Shown: positions 38,001 through 49,688 of the stretch, piece after piece
How positions within the stretch are numbered: the stretch's first letter is position 1
Layout of the letters: every line of letters starts with the position of its first letter
From: Strigops habroptila
Taxonomy: Eukaryota; Chordata; Aves; Psittaciformes; Psittacidae
Assembly: GCF_004027225.2 (NCBI RefSeq)
Contig: NC_046360.1
Location: forward strand, 3,212,001-3,276,000
Direction: 5' to 3'
DNA: 64,000 nucleotides
Translations under genes and position numbers: made by a program
The notes under the pieces: model-generated
What the model was told of the DNA's origin: nothing
The model's input: only the letters and a program-made list of their open reading frames with translations
Databases searched by the model: none

Positions 38001-40888
38001 CCATGGCCTCCTGCGCTACCTCGAGTCCTTCTCAGGTAAAGAAAACAACACATCAGCCACAAAGATCTCCCTGTGTGACACTGCAGCTTCAGTGCTGACA
38101 GCTGTTTTCAAGTCCTGTCTTTAATAGCTCACATTTGATACGCAACCGAGACAAACAGGATGTTATTTTCTGCTCGATGAGAGTCTCTGGAGAGGCAGTT
38201 TTGTGCAGTGGTTATGCTCTGGATAAGATACTGTTCTCTGCTTTCCCAGTCCCAGTCTGCTGATGTCTCACCAGAGGCTCCAGCCTGCAGCAGGGCTGGG
38301 GTTTTGGTTGTACCACAACCTCACAGGGGAACCTGCTGAAGGAATACTATTAGCTCCAGGAGCTTGGTTTTCCCTCCCCAAGTGCTTTGCTGTTTCAGAC
38401 AATCCCTGTTGGTTAGTCTGAGCTGAAACTGTTTCTGTCTAGATTTCATGCTTTTAGAAAGAGCTCTGGGTTTTAAGCTTCCCTGGAGGCATCTGTGAAG
38501 CTTTCTCCCTAACAGAAAAGCTGACAAAATGTGGATGGGAAGTTGCAAAGTTGCCTCCTTTTCTCAAGACAAAAAGAAAGACACAGATGTTGTGTATGTG
38601 CAGGGCTCCTGGATTTGCCCAAGGCACAATTTCCAGACACATAGCCTTTCCATGCTGTCCTTATCTCAGCTTTTGTATCCTCAATACTGAGCTCCACTTC
38701 TACAGACCTTTAGGGCTCTACCCTGAAAGTTAGACTAGGCAGCCTGGTCTTCCCAGAAGGTTGGCACTGGATGAGTGAATCCCACATCCCCCAAATGACC
38801 TTGAGCCTCCTCCTTCCATGGGGCTGTATTTGGGTGCCTGTGACGAGCCACTGATTCACTGCCCTCCCTCAAAACATTTCCTTGGCACACAGAGCAGGCA
38901 TTTTGATCATCCTGGCTGGATGGGGAAGCCTGGAAACAGGGGGACAACATGAAATACATCCCGGAGCTGACCCCAGGGAATGGTTCCAGCCCTTTGAGCA
39001 GCCTGAGCACAAAGCAAAGCACATGGGTCCTGCGTTCTCCCTGTCAGACAGCACGACAGCCAAGAACACTCTCGCCTGTTATTTTCCCCAGCAAACTGTG
39101 TCTCCTTTCTCTTGGCAGATAAGAGGATCTATCGACTCCCAGTGTTCACAGAGGAGTTCTGCCAAGCCTTTGTGGATGAGCTGGAGAACTTTGAGCAGTC
39201 AGATATGCCGAAAGGCAGGCCCAACACTATGAATAACTATGGGGTAGGACTCACTGTCTCTTGTGCTTCTTTAGGGGGAGTGTTCACAAGCAGACTCGGG
39301 TTCACCTCCTCACTTCATGCTCCTTTCCCTTCCAAAATGTCTGTAATTTGAGCACAGTGCAGTTTGAATACAGCCCCCTTGAAGTGAAAGGGTTGAGGGA
39401 GTGCGTCACACAGACAAAAGGACAGGGGCGTGCAGGGAAAGGGGATGGGACTTGGTATCTCAGAGCAAAGAGCACCTTGAATTTAAGCAATACACGTTTA
39501 AATCAAGGAGTCAGGTTTTAAAGAACACTCAACTTTTGATCTTAGTCTGTCTTTTCCCCATCACTTTCCACCTTGATCCTCCTTCTTTTGCCTGTAGCTG
39601 GAGCCTTTGCTCTAAAGTTCTTTATCTGAGCAAGCAGCAGGGTTAGAAGAGAACAAGACAGCTCTGATGAAGCAGCAGATGTAGCTGATCAGCTCTTCCC
39701 ATCTCCTCTCTTTGGGACAGGTTTTGCTAAATGAGCTTGGGATGGATGAAACCTTCATCACGCCCCTGCGGGAAAAATACCTGCGGCCCATAACAGCACT
39801 GCTCTATCCCGACTTGGGGGGTGCCTGCCTGGACAGCCATAAGGCATTTGTTGTCAAGTACTCACTGCATGAAGATCTGGATTTGAGCTCTCACTATGAC
39901 AATGCAGAAGTCACCTTAAATGTTTCACTGGGAAAAAACTTCACAGAAGGCAACTTGTACTTTGGGGATTTCAGTCAGGTACTGAGTATATTCCTAACCC
40001 AGACCCTGATTCTTTTTCCCTCTATCTCCTCATCCCCCCAGTTTCAGGGCATTAACTGTGTGCTGAAACACAACTATTAATTTCTGACAGTCAAACCTGC
40101 TCTGTTCCTTCCCCCTTTTTAAAAACATGTTGGTTATACAGGAGCCTTTGTTCTCTTACAAGCACATTACTAATATTCAAGCTTCAAAGAGAGGACAGAC
40201 AGCAATTGTAGTAGAAATTGGGATGAAACAAAGCAGCCCATCTTTTCACAACTGCAGTATTGAGCAGGGAGGTGCTGGGAGAGAACCAGCAGGAATTTAT
40301 TTCAGATGAGACTTAAACCTAAATCTGTAGCCCTGATTTGCAGTGGGCTGCAGGGAAGAGAGGGGTGAAAGCTCCTGGTGAAACAGGTTTTGGGTTGAAA
40401 CGACTCTCTCTTTAAATTCCCTTTTGGAAAACAACTGTATTAAACTGCTGCCAAGCCCCCACTGAAGTGGCTGCTTTCCAGAGGTGCAGTGAGTCCTCTC
40501 CATGTTGCTCACTGGGTGCTGTGGGTGAAGAGGTGGCAAGTTCCAACTGTTTGAGTGTTGTTTTGCTAGGGACTTTCTGGCATAATGCTGTATCCGCCTC
40601 CCTTTGTTCCAGGATCCTACCCCTGTGCCAAAGTACATAGAGATCGAACACGTGGGAGCCCAGGGGCTGTTACACCGAGGAGGGCAGATCCACGGGGCGC
40701 TTCCCATTGCCTCTGGGGAGCGCTGGAACCTCATTGTTTGGATGAGATCATCTGCCATCCGCAACCAGCTCTGCCCCATGTGCAACAAGAAACCTGAGCT
40801 GGTGGAAGCAGAGGGGTTTGGAGATGGCTTCACAGAGACCCTGAAAGACGATGTGCCCGGAACTGTGAATCTCTGTGCCTTGTGGTAG
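34759..40888 (+). CDS. OGFOD2: OGFOD2, Fe(II)/2-oxoglutarate dioxygenase
   Basis: Predicted prolyl-4-hydroxylase-type dioxygenase; the substrate is not known. Coding exons 34759-34881, 34974-35030, 36847-36957, 37936-38035, 39119-39243, 39721-39978 and 40613-40888 join in phase to 349 codons plus TAG (human 350). The N-terminus has the conserved CxC-F-SDNIFV-RYGLHVR block. The double-stranded beta-helix core carries the iron-binding HxD as His230-Tyr-Asp232, the distal His285 in GGQIHGA and the 2-oxoglutarate-binding Arg295 in GERWNL. A cysteine pair in LCPMCNKKPEL follows, as in the human protein. FEQSDMPKGRPNTMNNYG is nearly identical to human. The start is the first ATG after the GCC repeat. 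It is divergent from the integrase-like gene and co-directional with ARL6IP4. Confidence 0.97.
35031..36846 (+). other. OGFOD2: OGFOD2 intron 2
   Basis: The longest OGFOD2 intron apart from the nearby smaller ones. It contains a short GAT trinucleotide run at about 35871-35888 and a T/A-rich tract near 36614. No exon or RNA gene is recognised. Confidence 0.6.
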
Positions 40889-41260
40889 CAGATGGTAAAG
40901 CCTGAATTCTCCAGACCAAGTTGGCTAAAGCTCCTTTCTGACCTCTCAGACTCTTTGATGGATGCACAAGTAATGTAAGGAGCACTTATCTCCTTGGGAA
41001 GTGATGCAGACCCAGTCCTGCTGGGGTTAAGGAAGCCAGCTGCTTGGAGAGCTGAAAGAGCTGGTACTTGCTCACACTCAGGCTGGAGAGCTGGAGGGCT
41101 GCTTGTACGACACAGAAAGACTTGACACTGATTGACTGCAGAGGCTCTGTAAATATTTTCAGGTGTACAAGGAGAACACCCAAAGCTGTTTGGCCTTTGT
41201 GAAGACCTCAGTGCCAACAGCAGCATCGCGGGTCCCGCTCTAAGTGGAAAAGAGCAGTAC

Positions 41261-41266
41261 AATAAA
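41261..41266 (+). terminator. OGFOD2: OGFOD2 poly(A) signal
   Basis: AATAAA 373 bp after the OGFOD2 stop, followed by TG/T-rich sequence. It defines a 3' UTR of about 0.4 kb. Confidence 0.8.
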
Positions 41267-41284
41267 GCCCTGTACTTACCACTT

Positions 41285-42200
41285 CTCCGCTAATCCAGGG
41301 GAAGAGCTTTTAGTTGCTAAGTGACAGCAAAGGAACTGCTCAGAAGGGAGATACAGGCGATTCACAGCGGGCTGCTGGGAATAGCATGGAATTATCCTCA
41401 CCAGAGGTTTACCTAACCCAGAAAAATCAATCCATCAGGAGCGATGTAGGGAGTGCTGATCCCACAGGGTGGCCAAGAGGATCTCTCAAGGCCTCCATGA
41501 GCTCTTCTGAGCCAAAATTGCCCTTTCAAAGATTGTGTGAACCTTACTAAGCAAGGACAAATGGGCTTTGGAGCTCTGGGAGCCACCTGCAACACAGCAA
41601 AACTTGCCAGAGGAAGACAAGAGCATACATTTAACTCCCTTGCTTCAGTTACATGAACAAGTGGAGATGCCAAATAACTCTCTCTTAATTTGGGACCAAG
41701 CTTCCCTGGCAGCTGGTGCATTAGGAGGGTCAAGCGCTTTCCCTGTGTTACTATTGAAATCACGGCCTCTCCCCTCTACAGAACAAGTTAAAGAAGCCAA
41801 ATATCTTTTGATTTAGTGTCTGCATTTGGCTCTATGGAAAATTAATTGTATACATTTGCTATACACACCCCCCACTGCATTGATAAGGAGCTTTTTCATT
41901 CGTTTTATTCAACTGCAATAATTACAGCGTCTGGGCTTTGCATCGCTGATAACTGTGAAAGGCTGAATGTGAGCTCACACAAAAGGTGCTGATTCGAACC
42001 TTCCCGCTGTGTTTTTTAGGGGATGCCATTAGCACACGGCGCTGATGAGCTTTTCATTAGCAAACCCCATTGAATTCGCATTTCGGGAAGGAAACCAGCT
42101 GTTGCATTTGTGCGCGCAGCCAAAGGGCTGCTATCAAGAAACCCAGACGTGAAGCCTTCGTTTCCTTCAGCAGAAAACGGGAGTTATCGCTCCCATCCCG
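41285..42200. other. OGFOD2-ARL6IP4 intergenic region
   Basis: No gene seen. The right part (about 41880-42150) is non-repetitive, with several TAAT/ATTA cores, before the ARL6IP4 CpG island starts near 42200. Confidence 0.55.
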
Positions 42201-42530
42201 CCCGAATTGGGCCCAAAAATGAAGCTGAAGGATGAGACCAGCCTGGGCCTGGCGGGCTCCGGAACTAAAGAGCGCGGCTCAGGTGCCGGCCGGACCCGCG
42301 CACGGCGGCCGGAAGTGGGAGGGGAGAGAGCGCGGAGCCGGCGGCGGGTGCTCCGGTCGGTGCCGGCGGGGCCCGGCCCGGCCCGGCCGCGGTGAGTCCG
42401 TTCTCGCTCCCCTCCTCCGCTCCGTCCTCCCCTTACCTGCGGCGGGGCCCGGGCGTCCAACGCGGCCGAGAGCACCGGGGAAGGGGGACAATGGGAGGGG
42501 GGAGACACACGCATGGTGCGGGGGGGGCCG
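42200..42530 (+). promoter_or_regulatory. ARL6IP4: ARL6IP4 CpG-island promoter and 5' noncoding exon
   Basis: A CpG-dense island with an ETS-type CCGGAAGTG at 42309-42317. A good splice donor (CCGCG then GTGAGT) follows 42391, which would end a noncoding first exon that joins the acceptor before 44061. The short ATG-initiated frame at 42207-42395 is not conserved with ARL6IP4 as I know it and is not called coding. Confidence 0.65.
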
Positions 42531-44060
42531 TTAAAGAGCCGGGCACGCGGGGCCGCGCCTTGCGCCGGGCTCTTAAAGGGGCAGCGCACCTGGTGCCGAG
42601 CTGTTAAAGGGGCAGCGCACCTGGTGCCGAGCTGTTAAAGGGGCAGCGCACCTGGTGCCGAGCTGTTAAAGGGGCAGCGCACCTGGTGCCGGGCTCTTAA
42701 AGGGGCAGCGCACCTGGTGCCGGGCTCTTAAAGGGGCAGCGCACCTCTTGCTGAGCTCTTAAAGGGCCAGCATGCAGCAGGCTCCCTGTGTTGCTCCTTC
42801 TCCCATTGCAGCAGCTGGGCTCCCAGCTCCCAGCCAAGGGCCGGGCGTGGGTGAAGCTGGGGGGGCAGGAGGAGCCGCTCACCGTGGCCACAAGCCTGGT
42901 GGGAGGGTGGAGGCGAGACCCCAGCTTTGGGGCATGACCAGCACCATCATGGTGCTGCTGTGATGGATTCAAGGCTCATCCCGTTTCCATGGTATCATCC
43001 TGGGCTCCGGGGGATGCTCCATCTGCACCCAGCTCCACATCCAATGTATAAAAGTGGGTCCTGTCCCCATGGCCATGGATGGAGCAGACCCGAAACCCAA
43101 ACATCATCTCACCAGCGAGGTCCTGGCTGTGTGTCGATGAACAACTCATCCTCAGACACTTCCTCGCTTGTCCTTAATTGTTTTGGGCTTTTATTTTCTG
43201 GTCGAGATTTCCATTTGGAAATCAATCAAAGGTGTGAGTCACTTGGGAGCAAACCTCTCCTTGGGAATGTCGAGGTGGTAAACATGCAATTAATTAAACG
43301 TGGTGGCATCCATCACACCGTCGCTGGTCCGTGACTGTTGGCATCGGTTGGGCTGATGGACGGTGGTGCCAGCTCCGTGTATAATGTGTTTTCTAAAAGC
43401 AAATTGGGCTGTTAAAAATTCATCCCTCCCCTTGGCTTGTGCCTGTTCCCAGCAGTTAAATAATGGGGTGATTGACTCTGTGTTCACCATGGGGAGGACG
43501 TTTTGTTCTGCCTGTCACCGCAGCATCCATCACACCTTGAGGTGCCCGGCTGCGGGTGCTGAGTCCTCCCCACAGCTCCCAGCCCTATGGGGCAGCCTGT
43601 GGCTGCTGGGGGTCATCCATAGGGCACAGCACTGCAAACACTGGGCTTAGCCTCCTTGGTGGGACTCAGCCTGATTCCTTCTTACTCATCACATCTAGAG
43701 ACAAATGTGAGAAGCACGTGGAAAACCTGGTGGAGGCTTTTCCTGGTGGGAAACCTGCATGGGAATGGTTGTCCCAAGGCAGATGAGGGCTGCCCGGGGA
43801 TGTCAGTGCTGTCTCTGTGCAGTCCCAGCTCTCTGCTGAGGGATCTATGTTGTGGGTTGGGGAAATTCAGTTTGGACATGGCTGTGTGATGGGTAACCCC
43901 GACCTATTGCTGCCCAGCGAGAGCAGAGAGGGAGTTGAGCAGCAGCAGGTCCTCGGGGCTGGTTGGTTCAGGGTTGGATTTTAAGGTGTATGAGGCTGTT
44001 GATGTGTTGCTGCTGAGCAAGGGTAATCTCCCCATGGCACTGAATTACTCTGTCCCCCAG
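42392..44060 (+). other. ARL6IP4: ARL6IP4 intron 1
   Basis: Intron following the noncoding exon. Apart from the minisatellite I recognise nothing; open frames here are short and unsupported. Confidence 0.6.
42570..42785 (+). repeat. 31-bp minisatellite, about seven units
   Basis: Units with core TTAAAGGGGCAGCGCACCTG start at 42570, 42601, 42632, 42663, 42694, 42725 and 42756. Six are near-identical (variants CTGTT/CTCTT and CGAG/CGGG) and the last decays. A related diverged unit may precede at about 42531. Located in ARL6IP4 intron 1 at the edge of the CpG island. Confidence 0.95.
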
Positions 44061-44073
44061 GGGCTGGTGCACC

Positions 44074-47000
44074 ATGGCCCACAGCCAGTCTCGGAAGCGA
44101 TCACGGAGCAGGAGCAAAAGCAGTTCTCGGAGCAGACAGGAGAGGAAGGAGAAGAAAAGGAGGAAGAGCAGCAAGGACTCGCAGCAGGGCAGCAGCTCTC
44201 CTCCGAGGAAGCGGACGTCTGGGTGTCACAGACACAAGTCGAGCTCAGTGGCAGCTAAGGAAGGTAGGCGAGAGGCCCATGACCTTGTGTTTTCACCCCA
44301 TTTTCTGGGTGCAGGGGCACAGAGAGGGCCCAGGTGGGAGAAGAGGGTCCCTGCCTTAAATTAAATTGGTGTCTGTCACCTTGCTGTGCACTTTGTGCCC
44401 ATTTTAGTCTCATTCTGACATGTGTGGAGCCCTGCAGCCCCTCGTGTGCTGGTCCGGCAGTGTGGAACCACATGCTGTGATGTGTTCAGGTTCTTTGCCA
44501 CAGTGTTTGAGGGCTTTGCTGTTCAGGCCAGACAGAAACCAGGCTGGGAGGGGGGTAAGCAGCATCCCTGCTGCCACAGGGCCAGGGCTGCTCCACTCAA
44601 CCTCTTCTTATATATTGCAGAAAAGAAGAAAGAAAGAAAGGACAAAAAGAAGAGGAAGGCAAGTACCTCTTCCTCTGAGACAGCATCTTCATCCACCAGC
44701 TCCTCCTCATCTTCCTCTTCTTCCAGCTCCTCTTCTGATGACTCCAGTGACAGTGACTCCAAAACAAAGAAGAGTCGACACAGCAAAAAAAAGCGAGCAA
44801 AAGAGAAAGACAAGAAGAAGAAGAAGAAGAGAATAAAGAAGAAATCAAAAAAGAAGTCAAAGGAAAAGGCTAAGGAGGAGAAAGCCAAGGGAGAATCAGT
44901 GCCCGGCCCCTCGCTGGAGCAGTGGCAGAAGGAATCTCTGGTGGACTCTGGACCAGGTAACGATGGTGTTTGCCTCCTGCTGAGGCCAGGGCACACAGGC
45001 ATCGTGCTGGGGAAAGATGCTCACACAGTGTCCTTCCAGGTGGGATGTCTGAGGGAAGCAGGGCTGTGCACAGGGAGGAGCTCCAGGCTCTCCTCCCTCC
45101 TGTGTATTGTGGCCACCTTCGAGCCACATCAGGCAAATATAAGGGGCCACATTCAGAGATTGATTTGTGAAGTGTTTAGATGTAGTTTATAGATGTGAGC
45201 GGGGCACAAAGGTGCCAGATGGAAGGACACAGTCAGCAGTAACACACTGGCAAAGTTGGTGCTGGATTTGGGATGTGAAGCAGCCCTTCCTTTGCATGGT
45301 TCATCACTGAACCCCCAGTACTACCAGGAAATAGGTGCAGCACGTGTGTCTGTTCAGGCATGGTGCTGTGCCCCTCAGCAGGAGCTGGCCCCTATCATGG
45401 CTCTAACTGATGTATTCCAGTTTTGACAGATGAACAAAAGTCCCGAATCCAGGCTATGAAGCCAATGACAAAGGAAGAATGGGATGCGAGGCAGAGCGTC
45501 ATAAGGAGAGTGGTGGATCCTGAAACAGGGAGAACCAGGTATGATGTCTGGGGAAAAGGCAGGCGGGTTCTCCATCCCCATCCATGCTGTGTGGGCTGAA
45601 TCCTGGAGGATGCCTGTCCATGGCACTGCAGTATCATAGGTGGACCCAAGTCCCCTTGAGCAGCAAAGGCTGATCCCTCACAGATCTCCCCTGGTCAGAC
45701 CTGGTGTAACTTCCCCCCAAAAGTGATGTTTTTGACATCAGACTGTGCTGGGGCTCCATGCAAGGAGCACTGGGCTGTGTCCCAGCCAGGAGCTGTGGGG
45801 TACAGACACAGAGCACGCTGCTCCTGGAGGCAGGAGGTTTATTCCTTGTACTGTCACAAGTTCAGCTTGTCCCTGTTATATGGGATTGTGCAATCCCATA
45901 TAACAGGGGCAGAACAGGAACCAGGGGGGTGACTGACACCTCACCCCACTGCCTCATGCACTTACCTTTCAGCTCCGAAGCGCTTGGCCCCAGTTAGCAC
46001 CGAGGTGCAGGTGAGGAGGGAGCGTGTGCCCCTTGGGGTTACACACAACAATCAACCCAAAGTTCATGTGGCTGCCAAACAGAAATGACCCAGTTTTTAG
46101 TAAACTGCATCTTCCCAGCAAGCAGCAAACATCACACTGAAGAGAACTGGGTATGACAAGTCCAGGCTTAAAATAGAAGGCAGCCTGCAGGGCTCAGGGA
46201 GGTGTGGAACAAAGGTCAGTTCCCTGTAAGGCATGTAATGAAGACAATTAAGTTTCTGCTCACGGTTGGAGGTGTGAGCTGCTTGGAATTTGCTCAGCAA
46301 GATGCTCTCTGGTGTGGCCTGGCTGCCTTTCAGGCTCAGACTGGCTCCTCATTCTGAATGGTTCAGCGCTTCCCTGAACCAGGACCAGACCTGAACCTGT
46401 GTGTGAGAAAGGGAAGAGGTTTTTGCAGGGGTTGGGGTCACTCCTAGTGACAGTGAAGCTTGGGGCAGGGACGGGTGGCCCGTGCAGGGGGAGGCTGATT
46501 TCTGTGGGGACCACATCTGTCCTTGCTGCAGTGTGGTGACATCAATCCCTCAAGAGCAGTGGGAAAGCCTGACATGCTATTTAAGCAACAGAAGTCACAT
46601 AATAGAACTTCAGGGGTAGGTCATCACTGGTCTTACCTAGAGGTGCATCAGCTCAGCACTTGGTCCCAGGCACGTACTGCTATGAAGGAGCTGATGGCAA
46701 AACACTGCCCTTGGGGTGCAGTGGGGGGACAGCACCATCTGCGGCGGGGAAACAGCGTGTCTGGTGGTAGTCTTCATGGCCCATGGGCCTGTGCTTGTCT
46801 TCCAGGCTTATTAAAGGAGATGGAGAAGTACTGGAAGAAATCGTCAGCAAGGAGAGACACAAGGAGATTAACAAGGTAATGGGAACGTGCCGCCGGCATG
46901 AGCTGAGGGTTGGTGCAGCCAGGGAGCTGCTGTGCCCAGAGGCATTGCCTTTCCTCCCTGAGGACCCCACTGACTCTACCAGGGCAAACAGCTCTGCAGG

Positions 47001-47133
47001 GGCTGCGGGTGGGTGCTGGTGGTCCTTCCTCCTCGGGCAGGTGATGCTGTGAGCACCCGTGTCTCTCTCTTTGCAGCAAGCCACCCGGGGGGATGGTCTG
47101 GCCTTCCAGGCAAGGACGGGGATGCTGCAGTGA
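44074..47133 (+). CDS. ARL6IP4: ARL6IP4 (SRp25), SR-like nuclear protein
   Basis: ARL6-interacting protein 4, a small nuclear-speckle protein implicated in splice-site regulation. Coding exons 44074-44263, 44621-44956, 45421-45538, 46806-46875 and 47077-47133 join in phase to 256 codons plus TGA. Order of regions: [20 protein letters not shown], an Arg/Ser-rich start; a long poly-Ser run; an acidic DDSSDSDS patch; a Lys-only stretch; then the conserved C-terminal region (about residues 160-256) beginning PGPSLEQW and including [20 protein letters not shown] and [11 protein letters not shown]. The start matches the short human isoform; the ATG at 44074 sits 13 bases after an acceptor. The Ser/Lys tracts make antisense frames look long but low-complexity. 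It converges with PITPNM2. Confidence 0.96.
45871..45908. repeat. Perfect 18-bp inverted repeat, 2-bp spacer
   Basis: Left arm CCCTGTTATATGGGATTG at 45871-45888, spacer TG, right arm its exact reverse complement at 45891-45908. It lies in the ARL6IP4 intron between 45538 and 46806. Confidence 0.97.
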
Positions 47134-47872
47134 GCACACAAGCACCAGCCGTGCCAGGAGCCTGTCCTGCTGCCCGGGCCAGCGCAGCCTCTGCCTCTGG
47201 ACCATGCAGGCAGCACCACGGCAAGATGCTTCCCCAGGGGCATTTCCAGCCGCTCTGTAAGTTACTGACTGGAAAGGAGAGAGACTTTAATAGTTCATCT
47301 CCCAGTAAACAACTTCTCCCCTCCCTTTCCTGACTGAGGCCGATACGGCTGTAATGCCCTTGAGCTCTGCCTGTCCTTTTGAGGCTCAGCAGCACCCAGG
47401 GGATGTGCTCGCTGGTGCTGCTGCCCCTCAGCTCTGGGCTTTGGCGGGTGGGAGCCAATGCTGTGGCCAGGACAAGGTGTGCAGCTGGCTGCCGCTTTTT
47501 ACCTTCAGTGGCTGCTCATAGCTCCTTCCTTGCTGGATCTGCATGCCCTGTGCTTACCCGGTGCTGCAGGCTTGCAGGCACTCAACCAACCCTGCTCAGA
47601 GACAAGCAGCCGTGCTGCCGCATGGCTCTGCTCAGGCACATTCAAGTGCCACCCTCCGCTGTGTCCCCAAGGCTTTATTCAGCCTTTCTGCAGCTTTATC
47701 TGGGGTGCTTTGCAGGGGGGTGGCTTTGCCTTGCTGTCTGTTCCTGCATGCAAGTCGTGTCCCTTCCCTGCAGCAATGGGGCTCTGGGCTTCTCAAGGCC
47801 CATGCCCATGAGCACTGTGAAGCAAACAGCCAGCCTTTCCCCCACTGTGAACGTCATAAACCTACAAACTGT

Positions 47873-47878
47873 AATAAA
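47873..47878 (+). terminator. ARL6IP4: ARL6IP4 poly(A) signal
   Basis: AATAAA 740 bp after the ARL6IP4 stop, the first canonical signal on this strand downstream of the coding region. Confidence 0.7.
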
Positions 47879-48072
47879 ACCCAAAAAGGACAAAAGATTA
47901 AAGGACAAATGGGTCATGCAGGACTGATCTGCACAGAGTTTCCATGTTCTGTTCATGGCTGTAACCCCATTAAACTGGTGCCTGCTCACGTCTTGGGTTT
48001 TGCGACTTGTCTGTTTCTAGAGTCTTCCCCCCCCTCATATAAAAAGCAGACAGAGAAGAGCCTTCCCATTTC

Positions 48073-48078
48073 TTTAAT
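48073..48078 (-). terminator. PITPNM2: Candidate distal poly(A) signal (ATTAAA) of PITPNM2
   Basis: ATTAAA on the minus strand. Another candidate, canonical AATAAA, lies at 48639-48644. Either would put the PITPNM2 3' end within a few hundred bases of the convergent ARL6IP4 end. Confidence 0.35.
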
Positions 48079-49672
48079 CTGTGTAACTCACAATGATACT
48101 GTACACAAAGCACACCCAGGCATTGGAACGATGCACTAACAGCAAGGAAGAGAAGGAAGTTGTACAGAAGGGTTTGTCACACACAAGCGAGTCATCGGCA
48201 CGGTGCTGTACACCCAGGGGCGTACCCAGCGCCCTCGGGCATGCCCTCCGGCGTTCCCCACGCGCCTCTGTTACCCCTAAAGCAAGTTTTTATAAAGAAA
48301 AATATAACTAACATCCTTGGAATATAAAATTGACAGTCGAGGGGGTATCAACAGGCAGAGAGGGTGCTGAGGAGGACAGGGAGGGGGACCGTAAGGCTTC
48401 TAGAACTAATAGGAAATGCAGCAAACAGTGGCGATACCTGAAGAAGGGGCTGCTGCAGCAAGCACGGAGGCTGCCGGGCGGCGCGGGGGGGTTTGTTGTA
48501 ACCCTTTGGCTAGTTCCTGCTCTCGGCTCGCGTATCGGACACTGTAAACGTTTTTGGTATTAGGATTTCGCCTCATCTTGACGGAGTGATGCGGAAACCC
48601 AGCAAACCGGCTCGGAGGGAATGCATGGGGCTCCTCTTTTTATTCTTAAAAGACTTTTAAAGGGACAGCGTCAGGTAGAAAGTCTGGCCCGATAGTGCAG
48701 TAATACAAAAAGCTGCTTGTCTTTATAAAAACTCTGAGCTCCGCAGCAAAGTTGGATTCCCATGGAAACAACGAAGAACAAGGAGAGGCTGAGGCAGCCT
48801 GTGCAGCGCGGGCTGCGTTGTGCTCGTGTGTGAGAACAGGACGTGGGCTGCAGCAGCAGCAGCGCGACCGTCGCTGGTCGCACCGAGGGCTGCCCAGACA
48901 ACGGTGAAGGGAGGAAGGAGTACAAGAAACTTCAGATTCTTTTCATTGCAAACAAGTGGTTCGTAACAAAAGGTAAGATTAGGTCTTTAACCTGACAGTG
49001 CCCCTTTAGTAAGGATGGAATATACATTCATCTTTTCCCTCACTGCATCCAGACGGATCCTCTTCCATACAGGTGGAAAGGCATCGGGTCACATGCATTG
49101 CTCTCCAAAACAGCTCGGAACAAACAGGTTATAAACACAGAGTTAAACTATTGCTATTGTTCTTTGAGTGAGTAGCATGTTGATCTTTGCTTCAGATAGA
49201 TGAGTGCCAGATGGGGGCGGCTGAGGATAGATTGATGTAGACTATGATGGACTGAATCGGTGGAGGAAAACTTACTGGCGTGTTTCCTGGTAACTACACC
49301 CACCTCCTCTGGTATTATTGCAGCAATAAAGGTCCTGCTCTACAATTGCTTCTCCGTGTTGGATCCGTACAATGGCAACGGATGGGGGGCCAGGGAAAGG
49401 ACCCGGGCAAGTTTCAAGAAGCTCAACAAAGGATGAGGACGGAGGTGCTATGATTGTCAGTCTAACTGGTTAGTAGCCATTTAAAACATGGAGTGATGGA
49501 GAGGTGAGTATAATATTGCACTTCTGCATTCATTGACGTTACATTAAACTTGGTCCATAAAATAATTGCTTTGTACATAATGCCTGAAACAAAAAGCTAC
49601 ATTTTTAAATATTAATAAACCCTGAAGGTTCCAGTCCCTCCAGACATTTGTTGTTTTTTTTTTTTTTCCTCT

Positions 49673-49688
49673 ACATAAATAAATAACT
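49673..49688 (-). promoter_or_regulatory. PITPNM2: AU-rich element in proposed PITPNM2 3' UTR
   Basis: On the minus strand this reads TTATTTATTTAT, two overlapping AUUUA pentamers within a UUAUUUAUU nonamer, the classical mRNA-destabilising core. Function is inferred. Confidence 0.45.

Noticed and set aside
40297-41262. 321-codon open frame on the minus strand
   Set aside because: Antisense to the last OGFOD2 exon and its 3' UTR; no domain, splice or promoter support.
42207-42395. Possible upstream coding start of ARL6IP4
   Set aside because: CpG-island sequence with Arg/Gly/Pro-rich translation, no resemblance to ARL6IP4, and interrupted by a clear donor at 42391.
44523-45002. Long acidic/Phe-rich open frame on the minus strand
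   Set aside because: Reverse complement of the Ser/Lys repeats of ARL6IP4; low complexity only.
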